Shown: positions 26,601 through 31,263 of the stretch, one piece after another
How the letters are laid out: the number at the start of each line of letters is the position of its first letter
How positions within the stretch are numbered: the stretch's first letter is position 1
Assembly (NCBI GenBank): GCA_934317205.1
Contig: CAKREL010000017.1
Location: 1-31,263, forward strand
Reading direction: 5' to 3'
Origin: an uncultured Eubacterium sp.
GTDB lineage: Bacteria; Bacillota; Clostridia; Lachnospirales; Lachnospiraceae
Length of the DNA: 31,263 nucleotides
The notes under the pieces: generated by a model
Databases searched by the model: none
Told to the model about the DNA's origin: nothing
Seen by the model: the letters and a program-made list of their open reading frames with translations, nothing else
Made by a program: the position numbers and the translations under genes

Positions 26601-27218
26601 GTTTTGCATAATTATCTTGGAAATGCGATTTATATCCGGCAGAGCAAATACGAAAAAATTATGGGTGCTTATGCTGCGAATGCGGTGCTGGCACATTTGT
26701 CAGACACATGCAAAGACCCGGTATCCTACGCAGATGCACTTTCCAGAGAGAGCGCTGTGGTATCCTGCAACAGTGTACAGGCTATGCGGGATGAATTTTC
26801 AAAATCCTTTAGTCTGATCAACTGTGTGGTTGTTTTGGTAACAGCTCTGGCGGCAGGACTTGCTTTTGTCGTACTGTTCACTTTGGCGACCACAAATATT
26901 TCCGAACGTGAACGTGAACTTGCAACGATTAAAGTACTTGGCTTTTTTGATAAGGAAGTGCACATGTATGTTAATAAAGAGACACTGATTCTTACGGTAA
27001 TCGGTATTCTGCTCGGCCTTCCGGTGGGAAGATTTTTTAGTGGTCTGCTCACAAGCGTATTAAAAATGCCTTCTATATATTTTGCGGTTTCGATACATCC
27101 GACTACCTACTTATTTGCAGGTGCCATGACATTTCTATTTGCGCTACTAGTAGATCTGATTACAAACCGTTTACTGGATAAGATCAATATGGTAGATGCA
27201 TTAAAGAGCGTGGAGTAA
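23655..27218 (+). CDS. FtsX-family ABC permease with a very long extracytoplasmic coiled coil
   Basis: 1187 residues. The order is: membrane segment 1 (about 19-39); an outer globular part (40-235); a Gln/Glu/Lys-rich coiled coil (about 240-630) with repeated 'L..G..EL..G' spacing as in YhgE/Pip proteins; the first FtsX domain with segments at about 661-684, 710-733 and 757-776; a segment at 829-849; a second outer domain (850-1050); and the second FtsX domain with segments at 1054-1077, 1112-1133 and 1152-1172. Both FtsX halves carry the 'ER..IA.IKVLGF' type signature ('EEERGQIGIFKALGF' and 'ERERELATIKVLGFFD'). Its partner ATPase is directly upstream. Such systems export lipids, peptides or proteins, or control wall hydrolases; the cargo is unknown. 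A terminator follows. Confidence 0.92.
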   Translation: MKAYWKDIVRTIKKEKKRFFSILLITFLGVTMFAGLSAGCRDLRASADRYYDEQKLYDIKVQSTLGLTDGDVTALSKVDGISQAHGTYSETALVQAGGLQLKAEVTLLDMNGLNQPRLLKGTLPQKASEIAVSQNYCSDTDKKIGDKVTITAQNADAEENDSALKQHEYTITAIMQDATDLIADDGAVSFRSSQSAKYFFYVTADALDNKVYSTIELQVEGTKELSCFSEEYQDKVAAVKKRIEKEIKTDREEARYDEIVEEAIATLQDARDEADTKFAKADEKIADARAKLEDGKQQWESGWKQLQDGIQQLKQQKQSASEQFLQGYLKISDGYKQLTSGEEQLNAGKAELNVHQKELEQGETLLQQKKTAAMQELDNAQTQIAIGKGQAIEGKEQILTQVSTLKGQLNSGWPEASWNDYQLSVESGNMDAGARLAFQTELQQTIDHMTSMLEAQISQLDQTAQDYEMQKNALENQLAQLQQIPNGMSALETQYETVQKTLLQLEAQETVLLEKQQEAKQQFSEAETQLAQQKQQLQDAGQQLSKQEQKLVSARQELDAGLAELKQQEQNANRQFAKADQEIQANTEKLKQSQKELEDGTAELEKQTQTLEEERTKAYIKLADAQADIDSIDMAKWYVQDRSSIGSYSTIQSDADSIETIGNVFPILFLSVAILISLTTITRLVEEERGQIGIFKALGFSDTHVYGKYLIYTLAACICGGLLGDIGGFILMPKFLFTVFVVMYKIPSYQYLFHLGYGIGGMILFAAGTLFAAVCACHSELRQCPAALMRPKAPKAGSRVFLEKIPFLWKRLSFLNKVTFRNLFRYKKRLIMTISGILGCTALLVVGMAIKNSVTDLMPKQYNHIYRYDLMAVVMPDDYNTFTDQIDSDSNISDYLELQLNTVQVRNTSHTVEESVPMYVIPDDAFIADYINLEGLDGKEKELCAKDVFVTQNLSEVMGFTTGDSLEIQNSDLEECSFQVDGVLHNYLGNAIYIRQSKYEKIMGAYAANAVLAHLSDTCKDPVSYADALSRESAVVSCNSVQAMRDEFSKSFSLINCVVVLVTALAAGLAFVVLFTLATTNISERERELATIKVLGFFDKEVHMYVNKETLILTVIGILLGLPVGRFFSGLLTSVLKMPSIYFAVSIHPTTYLFAGAMTFLFALLVDLITNRLLDKINMVDALKSVE

Positions 27219-27230
27219 CAATATAACAGG

Positions 27231-27264
27231 TAAAAGCGTCATGAAATATTGACGCTTTTTACTT
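27231..27264 (+). terminator. Terminator after the FtsX permease gene
   Basis: A perfect 10-bp stem, aaaagcgtca (27232-27241) with tgacgctttt (27250-27259), has an eight-base loop and an A-rich left and T-rich right flank. Its right arm contains the -35 box of the next promoter. Confidence 0.85.
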
Positions 27265-27278
27265 TCTTATGCTAGAAT
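27249..27278 (+). promoter_or_regulatory. Probable promoter of the radical SAM-rng operon
   Basis: TTGACG (27249-27254), an 18-bp spacer and TAGAAT (27273-27278). The -35 box lies in the right arm of the upstream terminator. The expected leader is about 77 bases. Confidence 0.6.
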
Positions 27279-27361
27279 GGAAAATTGTGCAGGAAAGAAG
27301 ATTCTCTGCATATTTTGAAAACGGTTAAATTGAAAACCAAAAAAAGAATAGGAAAAATAAA

Positions 27362-29233
27362 ATGAACAATAAACTTGCATTAAAAGATGAAATTTTACTG
27401 ACCATCGATAAACCTGCCCGTTATATTGGAAATGAGGTAAATATGGTATGTAAAAATCCGGAAGAGGTGAAGATTCGTGTTGCATTTGCATTTCCGGATG
27501 TATATGAAATCGGTATGTCCCATCTCGGCATTCAAATTTTATATCATCAGTTTAATTTACGGGATGATGTATACTGTGAACGTGTCTATTCCCCTTGGCC
27601 AGATCTGCACAAAATTATGAAAGAACAGCAGATTCCGCTTTTTGCACTGGAAACTCAGGATCCAATCAAAGATTTTGATTTTTTATGTATGACTCTGCAA
27701 TATGAACTTTGTTATCCGAATATTCTGCAGATTCTGGATCTCGGACAAATACCGTTAAAATCTTCAGAGCGAACAGACGATATGCCAATCGTTATTGGCG
27801 GTGGCCCATGTGCTTACAATCCAGAACCGATTGCTGATTTTTTTGATGTTTTTTATATCGGAGAAGGTGAAACCGTATATGATGACTTGTTCAATCTGTA
27901 TGAGAAAATGAAAGAAGATGACAATTATAGCCGTCATGATTTTCTGCATGAAGCAGCAAAAATTCCGGGACTGTATGTACCTTCGCTTTACAAAGTTTCC
28001 TATAAAGAAGATGGCACTATCGCAGAATTCCTTCCGGTTTATGACGATATACCGTCGGTGATTCAACGTCAGGTTGTGGAAAATATGTCGGAATCCGTTT
28101 ATCCGGACAAGCCACTTGTTCCATTTATCAAAGTGACACAGGACCGTGTCGTACTAGAAATCCAGCGTGGTTGTATCCGTGGCTGTCGTTTCTGCCAAGC
28201 GGGTATGGTCTACCGCCCGTTGAGAGAACGCAGCCTTGAAATGCTGAAAGAAAAAGCTTATCAGATGTTGACAAGTACCGGACATGAAGAAATCTCTTTA
28301 AGTTCTTTAAGTTCCAGTGATTATACCTGTCTGGAAGAATTACTCACATTCCTGATTGATGAATTTAAGGACAAGGGAGTAAATATTTCATTGCCATCTC
28401 TGCGAATCGATGCTTTTTCGCTGGATGTTATGAGTAAAGTACAGGATATTCGAAAGAGTAGTCTGACATTTGCACCAGAAGCCGGTTCTCAACGTTTGCG
28501 TGATGTCATTAACAAAGGTCTGACAAAAGAAAATATCCTGCATGGCGCAGGTCTGGCTTTTGAGGGGGGATGGAATAAAGTAAAACTTTATTTTATGCTT
28601 GGACAGCCGACAGAGACAGTAGAAGATATGAAAGCAATTGGCGAACTGGCAGAAGAAATCGCAGAACGTTATTACGAAATTCCGAAAGATCAGAGAAACG
28701 GAAAATGTCAGATTACTGTAAGTACGTCTTTCTTTGTACCGAAACCATTTACTCCATTCCAGTGGAGCCCAATGTGTACAAAAGACGACTTCCTTGGACG
28801 TGCAAAAATTGTAAATGAGACCATTAAATCTCAGTTAAACAAAAAAAGCATCAAGTATAACTGGCATGAAGCAGATGTAACCATGATTGAGGGTATTCTT
28901 GCCAGAGGTGACCGTCGTCTCTGCGATGCTTTAATCCGTGTCTATGAGAAAGGTGGTATTTTTGCCGCCTGGTCTGAATTTTTCGATGATCAGATCTGGC
29001 AGGATGCATTTGAAGAAGAAAATATCAATACCGATTTTTATACTACCCGTGTCCGCAGCGAAGATGAGATCTTTCCATGGGACTTTATCGATGCAGGCGT
29101 AACAAAAAGCTTTCTGCTGCGTGAATGGCACGCCGCAAATGCTGAGACTGTAACACCGAATTGCCGGCAGAAGTGTGCCGGTTGTGGAGCAATGAAGTAC
29201 AAAGGAGGCGTATGTTATGAGAATCAGAATTAA
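27362..29233 (+). CDS. TIGR03960 family B12-binding-type radical SAM protein
   Basis: 623 residues. The N-terminal domain (about 35-170) has the cobalamin-binding-like fold ('VAFAFPDVYEIGMSHLGIQILY', in parts, and 'VIGGGPCAYNPEPIADFFD', in parts). The radical SAM ligands are C271-x3-C275-x2-C278 ('QRGCIRGCRFCQAGMVYRP'). Near the end a further C601-x3-C605-x2-C608 and C618 could hold a second cluster. The family's reaction is unknown to me. It overlaps the next gene by 17 bases; in some bacteria the two are one protein, so they probably work together. The start follows an AGGAAA site. Confidence 0.92.
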   Translation: MNNKLALKDEILLTIDKPARYIGNEVNMVCKNPEEVKIRVAFAFPDVYEIGMSHLGIQILYHQFNLRDDVYCERVYSPWPDLHKIMKEQQIPLFALETQDPIKDFDFLCMTLQYELCYPNILQILDLGQIPLKSSERTDDMPIVIGGGPCAYNPEPIADFFDVFYIGEGETVYDDLFNLYEKMKEDDNYSRHDFLHEAAKIPGLYVPSLYKVSYKEDGTIAEFLPVYDDIPSVIQRQVVENMSESVYPDKPLVPFIKVTQDRVVLEIQRGCIRGCRFCQAGMVYRPLRERSLEMLKEKAYQMLTSTGHEEISLSSLSSSDYTCLEELLTFLIDEFKDKGVNISLPSLRIDAFSLDVMSKVQDIRKSSLTFAPEAGSQRLRDVINKGLTKENILHGAGLAFEGGWNKVKLYFMLGQPTETVEDMKAIGELAEEIAERYYEIPKDQRNGKCQITVSTSFFVPKPFTPFQWSPMCTKDDFLGRAKIVNETIKSQLNKKSIKYNWHEADVTMIEGILARGDRRLCDALIRVYEKGGIFAAWSEFFDDQIWQDAFEEENINTDFYTTRVRSEDEIFPWDFIDAGVTKSFLLREWHAANAETVTPNCRQKCAGCGAMKYKGGVCYENQN

Positions 29234-29936
29234 ATTCCGCAAATATGGCGTTATGCGTTTTATTGGCCATTTAGATATCATGCGTTATTTTCAGAAAGCC
29301 ATGCGCCGCGCCAACATCGATATCGCATATTCAGAAGGTTTTTCACCGCACCAGATTATGTCCTTTGCGGCTCCTCTGGGTGTGGGGATTACCAGTGACG
29401 GAGAGTATCTGGATATTGAAGCAAATTCTACAAAATCTACGGAAGAATCCATTACAGCACTGAATGCAGTAATGGTAGATGGAATCGAAATTACCGAATA
29501 TGTCGCTCTGCATCAAGATGCGAAAAAAGCCATGACTTCTGTGGCAGCAGCAGATTATATTGTTTATTTTAAAAATCAGGTTGATTTTACACAGGAAGAA
29601 CTGGAAGGAAAAATCCAGACCTATTATGAAGAACAGGATGCTATCGAAGTGACAAAGCAGACAAAGAAAAGTGAGCGTGTTATTGATATCAAACCGCTGA
29701 TTTACGCCTTTCGCCCATGTGAAGTAAAAGAACTTGGCTGGCAGGGATTTTTCCTACAACTTTCAACAGGAAGTACTGATAACATTAAGCCGGAATTGGT
29801 ATTACAGGATTTTTATCAATATTTTGGGAAAGAATATGACTCATTTAATATGCAGATTCACAGAGTGGAAACCTATGAACGCACAAAAGATGGATTAAGA
29901 CCGCTGTATCAGGCAGGTGATGTCATTGAATCATAA
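29217..29936 (+). CDS. TIGR03936 / DUF2344 radical SAM-associated protein
   Basis: 239 residues. The start 'MRIRIKFRKYGVMRFIGHLD' and 'RRANIDIAYSEGFSPHQIMSFA' (about 31-52, in parts) are the marks of DUF2344, a domain found beside or fused to TIGR03960 radical SAM proteins. It contains no cluster motif of its own, so it probably helps the partner bind its substrate, perhaps RNA. The ATG lies inside the 3' end of the previous gene after AAAGGAGG, so translation is coupled. It overlaps the RNase E/G gene too. Confidence 0.92.
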   Translation: MRIRIKFRKYGVMRFIGHLDIMRYFQKAMRRANIDIAYSEGFSPHQIMSFAAPLGVGITSDGEYLDIEANSTKSTEESITALNAVMVDGIEITEYVALHQDAKKAMTSVAAADYIVYFKNQVDFTQEELEGKIQTYYEEQDAIEVTKQTKKSERVIDIKPLIYAFRPCEVKELGWQGFFLQLSTGSTDNIKPELVLQDFYQYFGKEYDSFNMQIHRVETYERTKDGLRPLYQAGDVIES

Positions 29937-31119
29937 AGTCATCATTACGAATACAAATATCAGTGGACATTCCGTCCGCATGTGTGCCACGGTATCGGAA
30001 CGCAGACTTCTGGAAGTCAGATGCCGGAGACAGGATGCAAAATCTATCCTTGGAAATATCTACGTGGGCCGAGTGCAAAAGATTTTACCAAATATCCAGG
30101 CAGCTTTTATTGAAATAGCGCCTGGGCTTTCCTGTTATTATTCACTGGAAGAAAAGGCTCAACCTGTTTTTGTAAAAAAGATTCCTTCAAAGAAACTGGT
30201 GCAGGGAGATGAACTGCTGGTGCAGGTGACACGGGAAAATGTCAAGACAAAAGCGCCTACGGTATCTTCTAACCTAAATGTGACCGGACGATATCTGGTA
30301 CTTACAAGTGGTGATTGTCGCCTTGGTTTTTCTGCAAAACTGAATAAGTCGGAAAAAGAGCACCTGCGTGCTTTGTTGGAACGAAAATGGGATCAAAGCT
30401 TTGGGATTATTGTCCGTACGAATGCAAGAGAAGTTCCTGCGGATATATTACTTGCGGAATATCATCAATTAAAAGAAAAATTGCATACTATCTGTAAAAC
30501 AGCATCCATGCGTACCTGCTTTTCCTGTATCAGCCGTACACCAGAGAATTATATGACATATTTGCAAAATAGTTATCAGGAAGGTTTTTCGGAAATTATA
30601 ACAGATCTTCCAGATGTTTATGATGAAGTGCAGCAACAACAGCTGAGTGATCCATTTCTTGCCCGGATTCCACTTCGACTATACGAGGATAAAATGCTTC
30701 CGCTGGCAGCGCTCTATAACCTGAATAAACAGACAGAAGATGCATTACAGAAAAAAGTCTGGTTAAAATCCGGTGGTTATCTTGTAATTGAGCCAACAGA
30801 GGCATTAACAGTTGTGGATGTCAATACAGGAAAAAGCATAACGAAAAAAAACAGACAGGAACATTTCCTGAAGATTAATCTCGAGGCGGCTGAAGAGACT
30901 GCAGCACAGCTGCGTCTACGAAATATTTCCGGAATTGTGATCATTGATTTTATCAATCTGGAACAGGAAGAAGATCAGCAGACTGTTATGGAACATCTGC
31001 GTCGATGTATTCGAAATGATTCTGTGCCGGTTCAGGTCATTGATATGACAAAATTAAACCTCGTGGAACTTACAAGAAAAAAAGTTGAAAAAAGTTTAGC
31101 AGAACAGTTGACAGAATGA
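29920..31119 (+). CDS. rng: Rne/Rng family ribonuclease (RNase E/G), lacking the usual Zn-link
   Basis: 399 residues from the ATG at 29920. Cuts single-stranded RNA in mRNA decay and rRNA processing. An S1 domain (about 40-125, 'GNIYVGRVQKILPNIQAAF' region) is followed by the catalytic core. The metal-binding aspartates are both present: D300 in 'VVDVNTGKSI' and D343 in 'IIDFINLEQEED'. The protein stops after 'LNLVELTRKKVEKSL', just where E. coli RNase E continues into CPxCxG, the Zn-link that joins two subunits. Starts at 29917 (GTG) or 29926 (TTG, best spaced from AGGTGAT at 29915) are also possible. It overlaps TIGR03936 by 17 bases, and its stop lies inside the rplU promoter. Confidence 0.92.
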   Translation: MSLNHKVIITNTNISGHSVRMCATVSERRLLEVRCRRQDAKSILGNIYVGRVQKILPNIQAAFIEIAPGLSCYYSLEEKAQPVFVKKIPSKKLVQGDELLVQVTRENVKTKAPTVSSNLNVTGRYLVLTSGDCRLGFSAKLNKSEKEHLRALLERKWDQSFGIIVRTNAREVPADILLAEYHQLKEKLHTICKTASMRTCFSCISRTPENYMTYLQNSYQEGFSEIITDLPDVYDEVQQQQLSDPFLARIPLRLYEDKMLPLAALYNLNKQTEDALQKKVWLKSGGYLVIEPTEALTVVDVNTGKSITKKNRQEHFLKINLEAAEETAAQLRLRNISGIVIIDFINLEQEEDQQTVMEHLRRCIRNDSVPVQVIDMTKLNLVELTRKKVEKSLAEQLTE

Positions 31120-31136
31120 GAACTGTCTGCTATTAT
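31108..31136 (+). promoter_or_regulatory. Sigma-A promoter of the rplU operon
   Basis: A perfect TTGACA (31108-31113), 17 bp and TATTAT (31131-31136). The rng stop codon falls in the spacer. The start is expected near 31143. Confidence 0.8.
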
Positions 31137-31142
31137 ACTAAA

Positions 31143-31220
31143 GATGCCGCGCAATGAGGTAAAAGACTGCAAAATATGCAGCACCAAAATTGGCGAGTAA
31201 TGATAAATAGGAGGTGCCAT
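31143..31220 (+). promoter_or_regulatory. Ribosomal protein L21 leader (probable autoregulatory RNA)
   Basis: The leader can form ctgca (31167-31171) with tgcag (31177-31181), and gcacc (31181-31185) with ggtgc (31213-31217). The second stem would cover the ribosome binding site AGGAGGTG (31210-31217). An alternative pair is tggc (31191-31194) with gcca (31216-31219). L21 leader motifs are known upstream of rplU in firmicutes and fit translation control by L21; I have not matched the covariance model. Confidence 0.6.
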
Positions 31221-31263
31221 ATGTACGCAATTATAGCAACAGGTGGTAAACAGTACAAAGTTT
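31221..31263 (+). CDS. rplU: 50S ribosomal protein L21, N-terminal part (partial)
   Basis: The first 14 codons read 'MYAIIATGGKQYKV', the conserved start of L21, a protein of the large subunit that binds 23S rRNA. The gene runs off the window. A very strong AGGAGGTG site precedes the ATG. The order rng then rplU is usual in clostridia and predicts a prp-like protease gene and rpmA next. Confidence 0.93.
   Translation, partial: MYAIIATGGKQYKV

Noticed and set aside
1..31263. CRISPR arrays, tRNA or rRNA genes, insertion sequences, phage genes, toxin-antitoxin pairs
   Set aside because: I looked for regular repeats, transposase motifs, tRNA-like clover leaves ending in CCA and phage gene patterns on both strands and found none.

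Overview
The window reads as chromosomal DNA from a low-to-moderate GC Gram-positive anaerobe of the Clostridia, most likely a Lachnospiraceae species. This rests on gene content and order (rqcH, yicC, remA, gmk, rpoZ; rsmD, coaD, ylbJ; hisZ with a short hisG; the TIGR03960, TIGR03936, rng, rplU block), on strong AGGAGG-type ribosome binding sites, on sigma-A promoters with 17-bp spacers, and on YgiQ and RNase E/G homologues of clostridial type. Almost everything is core housekeeping. I see no insertion sequence, prophage, CRISPR array, tRNA or rRNA.

Layout. Bases 1-252 are the 3' end of holA, which converges on rqcH (minus strand) across a bidirectional terminator. A 313-bp divergent spacer separates rqcH from a MATE exporter gene. 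From 3.8 to 6.0 kb a strong promoter drives yicC, remA, gmk and rpoZ. From 6.1 to 9.7 kb run rimO, pgsA, rsmD, coaD and a coiled-coil gene, ending in a tail-to-tail overlap with a ylbJ-like gene on the minus strand. A membrane-anchored M23 peptidase gene is divergent from ylbJ. From 11.4 to 17.1 kb a tightly packed set follows: RsuA-type pseudouridine synthase, HAD phosphatase, YgiQ radical SAM protein, RluA-type pseudouridine synthase, histidine phosphatase and recU. From 17.1 to 22.4 kb is a histidine operon (hisZ, hisG, hisD, hisB, and a fused HisA/F-like-HisI-HisE gene) with a consensus promoter and a clear terminator. From 22.5 to 27.2 kb lie a small membrane protein and an ABC exporter whose FtsX-type permease carries a very long extracytoplasmic coiled coil. 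From 27.25 kb to the end come a B12-binding-type radical SAM protein, its DUF2344 partner, an RNase E/G and the leader and first codons of rplU.

How the genes work together. Several neighbours act on the ribosome and RNA: RqcH (rescue of stalled 50S), RimO (S12), RsmD and two pseudouridine synthases (rRNA), RNase E/G beside L21, and YicC. RemA, Gmk and RpoZ link matrix control, GTP supply and RNA polymerase. The his operon covers the ATP-PRT, pyrophosphohydrolase, cyclohydrolase, dehydratase and dehydrogenase steps. It lacks hisH, hisA, hisF and hisC, and the place where hisHAF often sits holds a barrel-like domain that has lost both expected catalytic aspartates.

No dramatic new defence or mobile system is visible. 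The most promising items are the degenerate HisA/F domain fused to HisIE, the RNase E/G that stops just before the usual Zn-link, an 18-bp inverted intergenic repeat flanking rqcH, a hairpin between ribosome binding site and start codon of coaD, and the coiled-coil FtsX exporter with an unknown small membrane protein. All alignments and motif calls were made by eye.
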